Part shown: positions 1 to 11,162 of the stretch, piece after piece
How positions within the stretch are numbered: the stretch's first letter is position 1
How the letters are laid out: each line of letters starts with the position of its first letter
Origin: Asterella californica
Lineage: Eukaryota; Streptophyta; Marchantiopsida; Marchantiales; Aytoniaceae
Reading direction: 5' to 3'
NCBI GenBank assembly: GCA_036924285.1
Contig: JAYKYS010000012.1
Location: 4,092,001-4,156,000, forward strand
DNA: 64,000 bases
Notes under the pieces: generated by a model
Database searches by the model: none
What the model was told of the DNA's origin: nothing
What the model saw: only the letters and a program-made list of their open reading frames with translations
Position numbers and translations under genes: made by a program

Positions 1-12
1 TGACACTGTTGA

Positions 13-101
13 CATATATGTATATATTACGTATATATATAATATATATATATGTATGTATATATATATTTTATATATATACGTATACTGTATATATTTA
101 C
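13..101. repeat. TA-rich microsatellite
   Basis: Almost pure alternating T/A with interspersed GTATG/ACGTATA. It replaces the ordinary sequence found at the same place in the second MULE copy (44855-44930), so it looks like a local expansion just upstream of the transposase fragment. Confidence 0.85.
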
Positions 102-326
102 GCGTGCTCGCAAAGAATCCAATCCGTTGGACTTGATAATTTTCAAGACGTGTAACGTTTGTTATACTAAAGCCGAGGGGAATGGAGAGAGTATAATAGA
201 TCTCGATAATGAAGAAGACTCGAACTTCTTAGTTACGGTAGAGTGTGAGATGTCTGAAATGTTTGACGTGCTGAAGGAGTGTTTTGCCGCAAAACTAACT
301 GAAGATAATGTTGTTTTTTGCAGCCA
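102..326 (+). pseudogene. MULE-like transposase, N-terminal fragment (copy 1)
   Basis: This stretch is nearly identical in DNA and protein to 44930-45150, the start of the second MULE-like copy; both contain the run FKTCNVCYTKAEGNG and the segment SEMFDVLKECFAAKLT. The CxxC pair suggests a small N-terminal zinc-binding region. Homology stops abruptly near 326, and the continuation of the gene is found in reverse orientation ending near 2522. The open frame reaches 396, but its last 20 or so codons are unrelated to the family. It is therefore a stub split from its body by an inversion. Assignment to MULE rests on the body of the gene, not on this fragment. Confidence 0.7.
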
Positions 327-689
327 AACATACCTTACAAAGAGCCAAAGAGCCAAAGAGCTCCGGCTAAAGGAGGTTGTAGACCGAGACAATTGAACGA
401 ATATTGAAAACCAGCACATACAAAACTAAACCGAAAATAGAACACATTCATCTGACTCAGCTGACAACCATAAGTAGGAAGGGATAGATAGCGAGTAATC
501 CAGACTTTATAGATCTAACGTAGATTTAGAAGAACTAACCACCCACTCGAGAATTGAACTCAAGTTGACCAAGTAGATCTAGACCATTCTGCACTGCATA
601 AAATTATGTAAACGGTAGACATCACCTACAAAAGAATAACTAATATACAACGCAAATAACTAACTAATACTAACACAAATAGAAAGAAG

Positions 690-2522
690 ACCCAGAAGAC
701 TCTCAAGTCGGCTGCTGCCTTCTAGACCGCAAGTTCTGAATACAAACTTCCACTTTGCGCAGAAACAGAATGTTGTCTCTTTCGATAGCAAGGAGATCTT
801 TGATTTTTGATTGAGCAAGACGAGTTGAGAAAATGAGGACAGAGAAGACCCATCTGCTCGTGCAAGTCAAATAAGTGGAAGTTGTCAAAATAGGATGTGT
901 TGTAAGCTTCCGTCATGTAACCCAGAATGTCTTCTCCATGAAGGAAACGTCCTCCCATTGAGCACTTGGTCTAACACTATCTGCATGTCAGCGACTAAAC
1001 TTTCTGCTATTACCAATGTCAACTTGTCCAGACGAGGTCTATTCAGTGCATACTTATAGTCATGTTTAAGTTTTCTCCAGTGACTTCCGATGATGTTAGT
1101 AGTTCGGGATAAACTAAGGAGAAGCTTCGATGAATGGCTGAAGATGTTGAACTTCGCGAGACTATACCACTCTCTCCACAAATATCTTCACTGATAGACA
1201 CAATTATGTCTTTTACACCAGTCATACATTTCATGAACTGTCTTTGCATGGAGAGCCTCTAATGACTCGAACTCACCTTTAGAGTTCAGAATAAATGGAT
1301 GCAGATTGTAGTGACTGGTGAGCAAAGTTAACACCTCTTTTCTTGTTTGAACTCTCGGCAAGTTAGTACCACCAAGAACAAATGCTGGAACCCAATATGA
1401 ATCAATGAAAGAGAAAATTGCAGTTGCTTCTACTCAAGTATAAGAGCTTGATGCTTTTCTTAATGACATACATTTTACCTCTACAGCCACTTGGGCATGC
1501 TTCAAACACAGCTGGATGTACACTGGAACAAACGCTGTGCTTAATGCTGAGATTTGACGAGAGTCCTTGTCAGTGAGGACAAAAACTGTTTCAAGCCTCT
1601 ATCTCTCAAGCACACAAACCAATATGTTAGCACTGCCTTACGATGTTGCTCAGTCTCGGAACTGGTGGTCTTCTTACCATCACCAACCTTCAAATAAAAC
1701 AAGTATGCCAGCATAACATCAAATCCTACCAAGTTAGAAGCAACCACGAACAGTTCAAAACGCATAGAATTAGTCTTGAACGTACTATGTACTACAATTT
1801 TGTGTACTGAACTCGCTCGCTCGAAGAAAGGAGTGCAGAACTCAAACGACATGAAAATGTCAGTGTGTTCATACAACACTTGCTCGAAGTTCTTTGATGC
1901 AAATCTAGAATTTCTGATTAGTAGTGAGGCAGATCTCACCTAGTCGTCGATGTCACGTAGGTACTATCTAGACTGTACCTCAGAAATCCAAAAATATACT
2001 TGGGCCCTTGTTATATTCAGAGAATTGATGATGCCCCTATAGCAGAGCATACGATACACTTCGAATTTACGAATATTCATGGTGACGATGCCCTCTAAAA
2101 ACACAATAGCTTCTCTTGGAAAAGCTTTCAGCTTGTAAGTCAGTTTTTCATGTAGCAACAGATGTTAACAAGTTAGAAGCATTACTTTTGAGCATGTGTC
2201 TAAGATAACTCGAACGGTACCTCCACACTCAAACTTGCAGATCTTCCGTTTTTCTCCTGAGCGCCTGTGAGATAGATGTAGACTCTCTCATATGTAATTC
2301 GGTCGCAGCGCGAGGCACACCAGAGGGTCGTTTTGAGTACCGTCGTTTTCTTCGAGCTAGTACGTGAATTTCGGACATCTCAGTAATACGAACTAACAAA
2401 TTCTAAGTCGAAAATTGACGTTTATGTTTATCAAAGACGACAGTTTACTACCACCATTACTCGAGTTTCAACTCGCAAACTCCCTTGTCATACACTCGTC
2501 AATTAGACGAACAGTATGTCGA
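690..2522 (-). pseudogene. MULE-like transposase body, inverted (copy 1)
   Basis: Read on the minus strand from 2522 downward. First comes a Cys/His segment (LTCQHLLLHEKLTYKLK in the sister copy). At 1939-1541 lies the core block with STFKTNSMRFELFVVASNLV and AYLFYLK, matching the first catalytic strand region of MULE transposases. A following TDKD..ISAL stretch fits the second catalytic Asp region. Around 1200-1000 is YLWREWYSLAKF, then SRTTNIIGSHWRKLKHDYK and RLDKLTLVIAESL, the C-terminal MULE pattern of TN-IE-x-LK. Stops and frame changes interrupt it, for example a TAA in SEVQSR*YLRDID near 1963. It would have been a cut-and-paste DNA transposase in the nucleus; this copy is dead. Low-homology sequence at 400-690 probably belongs to the same inverted segment. 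Confidence 0.7.
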
Positions 2523-3379
2523 TACTCTATGTAGATCAGCTGGTCGTATGGCGGCAGTTTTTGGACTTGCATGCGAGCAAATGGTAATGTGGAACCATAG
2601 CTGATTGTGGTTCCAAAAGTTTTGTTCGGGTGAGAGCTTCTGTTCATTCAACAAGTGTTTCGAGCAAAGGTCTTTGAAGAGCCTCAGTCACCGTTCTGCT
2701 CTGGAAGGTGGAACCACGGCACTCGACCCCTTTCAGCTTGAAGTTTGTAAGTGTAAACATGATGTAAACACTGTCTTGAATGAAACGATTAGGAGGTTCA
2801 TAATAAGGGTGTGGTCAAGTAAATCCATGCTACAGTGCCTAGGGGTGTAAGATCTGAATAAAATCGTCAAGAAATAGAGGTAGTGCCTGATTTTATTGTC
2901 GATACAGTCATTTATAAATTGTTGGTTATGTTTGTATGGTTGAGGGTTATAGCAATAAAATATGTTTAGGGGCCATCTTAAAGCACCAGCGAAGTAGAAC
3001 CCCTCCTCCAATGGACACAATGAACTTCTTTCCGTTTCCACCAGCTGAGTCATCTCCCCCACTTGACTTACTCTCGGGATGCTTTAACTTCTAATATGCC
3101 TTACTGGAAAATGACTGACGTTTAACAATGTAGGAAAGGTCATTCCTTCTATACAGAACCTTTCACATGAACTATGAACATAATGAATAAAATACTACAG
3201 TTCCATGGAGTAACATGATCTGTCCGCAATATCCAAATTAACTAAACTCGGCTCTTACAAACTTCAACAATTCAGCTAGCTAGATTTAAGTTTGCCCTAC
3301 AAACTAAGTTCGCTGTTAACCAAAAGAACATGTCTCAAAAACATCTCTTTCAATCAGAAGCTCAATTATCACCTTACAC
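2523..3379. other. Spacer without recognised gene
   Basis: The only longer open frame here (2605-2850, plus) encodes 81 residues with no recognisable motif. I see no splice-supported exon. The left edge is the right breakpoint of the MULE inversion. Confidence 0.5.
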
Positions 3380-4680
3380 ACGCTGCTATAAACAAACGAT
3401 ACCATAGACACCGTGCATGATGCAATCTAGGACTCTACCATGATATGAGTTGCGGTACATAAAATATAGTCCACGGATACCAATGCTCCAATGGACGATA
3501 AAAAATGATTTATGAACAGATAAACGTGATGGTGAAGTTACAACGACGCATAGTCTTGTAACTTCACCACTAGGAGTCCAAATGAAGTAGACGAAGTGCT
3601 CATGAGAAGCTGACAATGAGCTCTACCAGTTGATGTTATGAAGTGAAAGTTGTGTACAAAAGCTCATTTTTAGTCTCATGAGTGTCTTTGGAGCAATAAT
3701 GATAAGTATCGAAATAAATTTTCAAGTAGGAGCCGCTCCGCGACACGACATCCATCTCCTCCAAACGTATGCATCCTCCGGTATGCACCAGAGATATCAA
3801 CAAATGTGTGGACCGGCACACATCGTCTTGTCGTCTTACTTCTCATCATAGTCAACCTCATACTCAAGTTTGCAACTTGATCGTCATCTTGAAGTTGCAA
3901 CTCTGTCATGATTTTCCCTAGATCCGTGCTCTAGATCCTTTTCTTCAACCTCCCACCAATCACCCCTTCTAGATCTACACATCTTTCAATTGCATTAGAA
4001 GACATAGAAGGAGTAAACTATCATACCATAGAAATGCCTCCCATCAAAACAGTTTAATCTCACCATTGAGGTTTGTGATCCTAATGTCGTAGTAGACATA
4101 ACCTGCCATCCCAATCATTACCCTACATTCTGATTGTGACCTTCAACCTCAAACCTGTACATGTCATCTTTCGTATCAATCTCTTCTTTTTTATTTTCTA
4201 AAATTCAAGAATCATATTGCTGCAACCAAAATCCTCAATCGCAACCATCATTCTCTCGCTATACAATGGTATCCTCCTCAGTTATTATCCTCTCTGATCT
4301 CTTCTTCTGAGAACCCTTACAACCTCCCAAATACATTCTCTTAACCTTAATTATCTTTAGCAATGACTTCTCTCATGTAAGTAATCTTTACTCATCATCT
4401 TATACCCGTAACCTCGAGAACGTCCGTCCACTCTCCTTCATCTCAACATGTCTTTTGTCCTTGATGATGCCAATGGTGACATCATGGACTTCTCTTGTAA
4501 TCGCACCCAAAACTTCCCGTGAAATGAATCCAACCTTCGCATCTCGAATGCACTCCTCCCAACATCTCTTCACATCCATCGTCACCATGATCAGCTCAGA
4601 TTCAGGATCATCATGGATGTTATGAATTGGTCGGTGAGTGTAAGCATTCACGTGTTACTTTTCGTTCATTGGAAATTGAG
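3380..4680 (-). mobile_element. Degenerate relic of the gag-only LTR retrotransposon family
   Basis: On the minus strand, 4130-4060 matches the region after gag (34855-34930), 4000-3840 matches 35000-35170, and 3610-3540 matches the LTR at 36360-36410, all in the same order and clearly diverged. So this is an old minus-oriented copy covering the 3' internal region and the start of the 3' LTR. A minus-strand open frame at 4400-4651 (83 residues) lies where the gag end would be but does not keep the zinc knuckle. Confidence 0.6.
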
Positions 4681-5304
4681 ATGAGAGGCTCCACGATGCA
4701 ACCCCACATAGTTTCTTATCAAGTTTTCTGCCTGAATGCACTATCATGTGATACATGTGTTGGAACTCAGTACGTCGACTGGTAGGTGTTTCACGAAAGT
4801 CTGCCGAACAGGAGTCTTTATTTCAATTCAGTCTTGATTAAGTTTCAAATTCATTCAGACTCTGCTAGTTGTATTGCTTGCACAATGTAGTGAGCATTGT
4901 AGTGAACAATGCTGAGGCATCCGCAGAATCCTCAAAAGGTAGACTGAATCCTCGAAGCAAGTGACATGTCTTATTATACTTCTAATCTAGCTTATTGAGA
5001 AATGCGAACACTTAGCATGAGCTTTTGCAGCAGTTACTGTTGGGATTAGATATTTATGTTAAGAACGTCCTCATGTGCTTCAGTTGGACCTCTAAGACAG
5101 TTTCTGTTTTAGCATAAGCCCAGGTAGTTGCATGCAATAATAAAGACGTCACAAGCGTCTGTAGTTGCAACGCACAGTCACCTGCACTCTGACCACACCC
5201 CTTCCTTCTAGTTTTGCTGAAAAAAGATCACAGAGACAGATTCCCTCCCTGGTAGTTTCTATTTACAATAGTCCATAAGCCATGAGAAGCCAGCGAATTA
5301 AAAA
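4681..5304. other. Spacer, nothing recognised
   Basis: No open frame of note, no repeat and no RNA gene was recognised. A small local duplication around 4880-4910 (variants of TGTAGTGAGCATTG) is the only structure seen. Confidence 0.4.
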
Positions 5305-5399
5305 CTATGTTAAAAAACCAAGCATCCAGAGAACGAAGACGTATAACCCATCTATGCTAAAAAACGAAGCATCCAGCGGACGGAGATTTATAACCCATC
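5305..5399. repeat. 47-base tandem repeat, two units
   Basis: Units start at 5305 and 5352 (CTATG(T)TAAAAAAC..AAGCATCCAG..TATAACCCATC) with about five differences. Confidence 0.8.
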
Positions 5400-6212
5400 A
5401 TAGGTAGCACAGAGTGGAGGCAAAGCGCTATGGTAGACGAACACAAAATGGACGTTTTATGTATGAACTGATAGAACTGGTTCGGCGTTACAAACAGAAG
5501 TCATATCCTACACGTAGTGCAGGAGTTCAGGTCAGAGTACTACTCGATTACCTAAGTAGCCAAGAAGGCCAAGGTCTCTCTATCCAGTTTGCTCCGGAAA
5601 TGTAAAGAACCGATTCCGCCCGAACGATGTGCGCGTCTGCGTTTCCCTGTGCGGGAAGTGGAACCGAAGGCCCCGCAGAATATACATCCAAAGTGATGTT
5701 TGAGGAAATGGACGGGAAAGGACAAACTAGTATATAGGAGAAAGAAATACTAGGCGGGGATAGGACAGATGCGTGTGAAGAGTCCCAAGGTGAAGAATGG
5801 ATGAGAAAGAGTTTGAATTGATTTGGTGTACATGAATATTTTAACAGAAAAATTAAAGATCTTTCGTGCGCAAATACTTACTGCACGGAAGCACAGCAAG
5901 ATCCGAAAAAGATCTATGTGTATATTTAAATATCTAAATTTAATTTACTATATTTAAATAGTCTTGAGATAGTAACGTATGAACTTTGGGAAGAATGTAT
6001 AAGCAGTCAGTTCAACTTCTGATAACCAACTCAACTTCTGAGCTGACCTGACACGTGAACTATGGGAAGAGAAAAAATCTACAAGCGCAGTGAGTTGGAA
6101 AGTAACCGTTTCTACTATAAGTAAAGTCTTCTGTACTAATAATAAATTATTTAATAACTATAGTGTATTACCTAACCCTTCCAAGAGGAAGGATAAGGAC
6201 ATACATTAAAGG
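5400..6212. other. Spacer with one unexplained small open frame
   Basis: An open frame at 5414-5605 encodes 63 basic residues (KRYGRRTQNGRFMYELIELVRRYKQ in part). No family is recognised, and neither a promoter nor splice sites single it out. The rest is AT-rich towards 6150. Confidence 0.3.
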
Positions 6213-6260
6213 GTATGTATAATCACCTCTTCCGAACTTGGAAGAGGTGAATATACATGT
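6213..6260. repeat. 48-base hairpin (near-perfect inverted repeat)
   Basis: Arms of 21 bases (6213-6233 and 6240-6260) flank a 6-base loop GAACTT. Eighteen of 21 positions pair, including a perfect inner arm CACCTCTTCC / GGAAGAGGTG. It could be a transposon end, a foldback remnant or a transcript terminator; nothing next to it decides. Confidence 0.8.
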
Positions 6261-6362
6261 TTTTTTCAGAAATAACAAGTTTCCGCTCGCATCTCCTGTA
6301 AGCCTTCATCGAAATGAAGCGGTTGCCGAAGGGCGCATACAAGACGATTGTCGACGACAAGG

Positions 6363-6711
6363 CTAACCATGCATATGACAACTGAGACGTGGTTTCAGTC
6401 TGCCTAACCATGAATATGGCAACTGAGACGCGGTGTCAGTCTTCACCACAGTCGTTACCGGGAGGCTAGCCGGTTGACGAGTGACAAAGACATTTCTTTG
6501 GTTGCTAAGGAAGAATAATTCTGTCACGCATTGTCATAAATTTTCAAATTTTCTATTGCTTATTTCACATTTGGTTCATTTATTGTCGAGTATTTTTCTG
6601 TGTAAGTATTAGTATGTAAGCATGTACGTATTAATGAGTATCAAAGCTAAGAGAAGATCTTCTATCGGCGAGAACGAAAGTTGCCATAGTTTATCAAAGG
6701 GTAGCTTTGAA
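6363..6711 (+). repeat. 345-base dispersed repeat, copy A
   Basis: Nearly identical to 22244-22590, same orientation. It starts with two 42-base tandem units (CTAACCATG.ATATGGCAACTGAGACG type, at 6363 and 6405) and ends near AGTTTATCAAAGGGTAGCTT. It has no coding potential. Probably a non-autonomous mobile element or a solo end. Confidence 0.75.
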
Positions 6712-8320
6712 TTCATTATATGCATGCAAGATCAACGTTCGAGGACTTTTGTCCGCTTGTTGTCACCAGAATATATATCTATATATGTATGATAAGTGAA
6801 ATTTCTGTACCAAGTTGAAAAAATTCAAAAAAATTCAAAATGTTAAATGATAGCTAACCTGGAGGTATGGAAAGATACAAAAAGAACCTAGAAAGGGACA
6901 TTAACGAACACGTTCTTGAAATTACATATCAGAAGATTAATCTCAAACAAATCACATTCTCTTTGTTGTTTAATTTATTACCTACACCTAGATAAGTTAG
7001 AGGCTCGGGTTTACTATCAGGGTAATCTATCATCTGATGATTCATTAGATTGAAAATATATACATGATTTTGGATGGTGAGATAATTATATAACAATAAT
7101 AAATTAATATATAATCCATCAAGTTTATAAACCTAGTTTCCTTGATCCTCGAAATGTTTGAGGAGGAACAAGGAAATATATAGAATATGGATTTTCAAGA
7201 CAAGGGAAGGGAAAAGGAAAGAGGAAAAAAAGAAATTAGAGAACATACTAAGGGGACCAATATTTATCAAGTCCTTTTATTTTCAATATGCAACACCACA
7301 CACAGTTTGAGTTTCATAAACAATATAATTTTTGCAAAATATTGATTGGCAAATATGATTAATATTTGATAATTAAATTATATTTTTTCTAACGATTCAT
7401 TTTACACCTATGTGAAAACATAGTATCATTTAATTTGTTCATTACATATGACAATCATAAATTGTATATTTAGTATTTAGTCATACGTCTGAATATATGA
7501 TAATATTTTCAAATAAATACTAAAGGTAAATTAACATGATTTCATAACAAATATACTAAAATCGAGAATCATTTGATTTTTACTAGCTGGATCATCAAGG
7601 GTGACTGAAGTCTGAACCTGGACATTATTTTAACACAATTCAAATTAAAAGTTTATTTTCTTAATGGTAGAGATATATGATTGTTCTTTAAACTTGTTCA
7701 TTCATGTTTCTTTAACACAACAGTAGTTTAGTCATTTCGGTAACTAACGTCGCGAAAAGAAAAACATAGTAAAGATACAATATCAAATTAATATTCCTTG
7801 TTAGCACAAGACGTCTATGTTTTACAAGTACTGAATCTCCTAGATGAGAAATCGACTAAAGAAACGTGCAAAATGAGATGATTTAATACCAATTTAAGAA
7901 ATAAATTTTCCTAAAGAATTGGTAATCTTCAAATATTACTAGTTCACAGCAGGAAGACGGTTCATGGAGACTTGTAGACACCTTCTTGCTGCTGCTGGTT
8001 CACCAACAGCAGACGATGGATTCTTTAGTCACCGTTCATCTCCTCGCACGTAGTAGTCTTGGGCCGGACAGACTCGGGAAAGTCCTCGGTGGAAAACGTA
8101 GATTGCCTGTAAATGAGTAAGTGAATTAGGAAAAATTGTACTCTGACTAGAAAACGTGGAAAATTGTTCTCCCAACTGAAAATTAATTGCTCCAAAGCAG
8201 GGACTGGATCTACAGTCGGCTTCCTGTTGTAGAATCTCCGGTACTTGTTGTCTACCTTTGTCAGATAGTATGTGCCAGACTGTAGATCCTTGATACATGT
8301 GCATGTCAGAGTTAGAAGGA
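6712..8320. other. AT-rich spacer
   Basis: From about 6780 to 7950 the sequence is strongly AT-rich with no convincing open frame. A minus-strand frame at 8029-8304 (91 residues) has no recognised domain. Confidence 0.4.
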
Positions 8321-8485
8321 GATACCAGCCATACCCTCGTTATCGTACCGTTTTTCTGACTACGTGCATGCGGGGGAAGATACCAGCCATACCCTCGTTA
8401 TCGTACCATTTTTCTGACTACGTGGATGCAGGAGGAGATATCTTATCTTATCGTACATTTTGCTTACTACGGGCATGCCGGAGGA
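8321..8485. repeat. 58-base tandem repeat, three units
   Basis: Units begin at 8321, 8379 and 8437 with GATACCAGCC or GATATC and carry ..TATCGTACC.TTTTTCTGACTACG..CATGC. The first two are nearly identical; the third is shortened to 49 bases. An open frame (8272-8589) runs through it, but its protein is just the repeat translated. Confidence 0.85.
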
Positions 8486-8799
8486 GAACCCAGCCACTTC
8501 TCTCACTTCTCATAAAAAAGACTGAGAGCCGAGTATCTGTTCATCGACAATCGGAGGTGCAAGACGAAATTGCAGATTTGATCAGGTGAGATTCCTCGAT
8601 CTTCATGTAATTACAACTATATTTTTGTTAGAGCTGCTGCTACAGGCTCCTTGTGCTCAAGCGCAAGCTAGCAGCTTGTATGCCGAGCTTGTCAGACCGC
8701 CAACATGATATCTGTACAATGGAAATAAACTTCCGCATACCAAACATGTACCTAGCTGTATGATATGTATGACTAGCTGTATAAACTGTATGGCGAGCC

Positions 8800-9079
8800 T
8801 TGCGCAAGGCTCCGCTTGCCTTTGAGGAGGAGGATTCTGAGGATAATTCCCTGGTGCAGGATGCTGCTGCTGGTACTGGACTGGGGGAGGTCCGTACCAC
8901 CGTTGCTGATGTAGGTTTTGCTCGGCAGCTGGACCGTACGCGGACGGGAAATGTGATTGTTGCACAGGATAGGCAGAACATCCAAGCGGTGGCTCAGACT
9001 GTGAGTGCCCGTGGTGGGAGCTCGAGGCTACTGTAGACGGCCCCTGACGGGTATGGACTTTCCTCTGCTGCTGTTATGC
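8800..9079 (-). CDS. Candidate exon of a Gln/Pro-rich protein
   Basis: On the minus strand a frame opens after an acceptor-like TTTGCATAACAG (ends near 9079) and runs about 90 codons. It contains QQQRKVHTRQGPSTVASSS, then SHHGHSQSEPPLGC, PPPVQYQQQHPAPGNYPQNP and PPPQRQ: low-complexity, disordered sequence typical of plant transcriptional co-regulators or RNA-binding proteins. No folded domain is visible and no start or partner exon was found. The opposite strand (8800-9036) is also open for 78 codons (MRKAPLAFEEEDSEDNSL..), so strand choice is uncertain; I favour minus because repeated QQ/PP runs are more protein-like. Confidence 0.3.
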
Positions 9080-11162
9080 AAATACCACGTTTAACTTACT
9101 TCTCATTAAATCTTGGACTTTAAATTCCTGCCTACTGTACAGTTAGTCCCTGTTCTTCTTCTTCGTCACTCTCCCTTCTTTCCTTGCTTCCGGCTGCGCA
9201 GAGAAGTTATAAGGTTGCTACTACTAAGTCGATGTATTCTGAAGAGCAGAAGTCAAAGACGGAATCCGATAATATCTACTTGTAGCGGAGTTGCAGTTGC
9301 ATCAGGGCATAAGCGGAACCGTCCATAAAAGCTTTTGTTTTGCTCATGCATCAAACTGTCACCGACTTACGGCGTCCATCTCGCACGTCTAAGATGAAGA
9401 GTTCGATCATGGGTCTGGTTAAACTTTGAAATCTAGTATCCATACTGGTACCTTTGTTTCAGAAAAGCCGTCAGGACATGTCTGATGAAATCTAATAAGG
9501 TTTGAGGTCAGCTCTCGTCAGATCGTCAATGTGAAGTTCAGCATGGAAGGTAGTAACTAACGCACCTTGTACTACCTTGCTCAAGAATGCTTTCCAGTAT
9601 AGTATGTGGTGCAGCTTGGAGTAGACTGCAGCACAACATCAAAAGGGGCGGAAAAGGAAAGACGGTTTGAAGGCAGCAATAATGCACGAGAACTGTTTGC
9701 CTGCAGTGTCTTGACTGAGTGGTTGGAGATGCTTTTCCACTAGAGTCATACGGGGGATCGTTCAGTGCTCTTAGTTGAATTTAAGAACTAACAGGTTTAC
9801 TGAAAAGTATGTTGTTCTCCACTTTCGTCTTTGTCCGTATTAAATTTTAGTAGCTGCTGTTGGTATCGATCTTTCTTCTTGTTTCGACTTAACTTTCACT
9901 CTCGACGTATGAATATATGCCGAACCAGACCCGGTACTACATACGCTACAAGATTCCACGACCGTCTTGCTCCTTGCAGGAGTCGCACTGCTATATAAAT
10001 CGTCGTAGGGTCCGGGGGGTGAATTCAAGCGTCACGCAATCCTCGTCTCTCGACTCTCGAGGCTTGATAGAAAAGAGAATCCTCCTACGAGCGGTGGTTA
10101 CCGTACCAGTTCGATTTAACACTTTTACTTCTGCCAGGCCATAGTTTAACGACGTAGGGGCAGATGTGGATTTTGTACGACTCGGATCCGAACATACGCA
10201 TGGCGTATGTGTGCATACATGAATAAGAAGAAGATGAAGAATAAGAAAGGGAAGTCCGGTGTACTTCCTTCTCGTCTCTGTCCCAACGCAGCACGAGCAG
10301 ATCTCTTCCGTATGAGAAAAGCTGAAGTCGCTCGCGAGCTTTGCTTTTATGGGTTTAAATTTAGTGTGCAGGTCTCGACTTTCTTAACTCTTCGCTTCGG
10401 TACAATCCCTAGATAGATGGGATGGAGGAGTCAGTTGAATACCTTTGGACACTCCATCTGCAGTCCGACAAGTCCTAAAAACTTAATTATTTGTCGGTTT
10501 GAAGTGACCTCAAGCGACCAGGGTTGCTTCATCAGCAGACAGTGAGGACTTGTAGTACCGTGGATCTTTAAGCTCATAGGTGTCAAAAGAGATTTTGTTA
10601 CATCACTTGACTTGTGAATATGTGTTTGTCTAGATCCGAGACGCTTTCCGTTCAGGTAATTAGCAGCCCAGGACTTGACACTTGTATACCTTAAAAAGAG
10701 AGCTTGTTGGGGAGCTTTGGGCTAGCTTTAATGGATAAAGGGTGATAGACTACACGTTAATATTTGAGAGCGCAAGCTAGTACCTGTGTAGAAGTATGGA
10801 ACTTTCCACAGTATATGCATACTCATACTCATATCTAGCAGATAAAACAAGTGATCTGAGCTCCAACTGGCTCTGTTTGACATGCAGGTCTTGGTTAGCC
10901 TAGTTCCTCCCGGCTTACCTTGTTGAGGATCCCATGCACTGGAACGCTTTCAACTCGTGTTGTTGAAAAAGGCATTCTTCAGCAACAGCAGAGCTCCAAA
11001 CGTGGTCTCGTTGTGAACGTTGAGTACAAGTGAGATGTTCATCATTTCCTGTCTCAGAAAGCAATAGAGTAGGTTTGCCGTTTTCTGGACCATCACAGAG
11101 TTTACATCACTCAAAAGGGTTTTGTTACATCACTTGTACTTGATTATTATTTTATCATGCAG
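9080..11162. other. Spacer with weak signals
   Basis: No gene is recognised. A TATA-like TATATAAAT lies at about 9992 on the plus strand. A short sequence TTTTGTTACATCACTTG occurs twice (about 10595 and 11121), each time in CTCAAAAG-type context, as if part of an intron or exon border was duplicated. Open frames at 9113-9328, 9917-10144 and 10207-10416 have no recognisable motifs. Confidence 0.35.

Noticed and set aside
52..396. Open frame of 114 codons as an independent gene
   Set aside because: Its start is a translated TA microsatellite and its end is past the inversion breakpoint; only the middle is homologous to the MULE-like copy at 44959.
8272..8589. Plus-strand 105-codon frame as a gene
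   Set aside because: It is produced by the 58-base tandem repeat, with no outside support.
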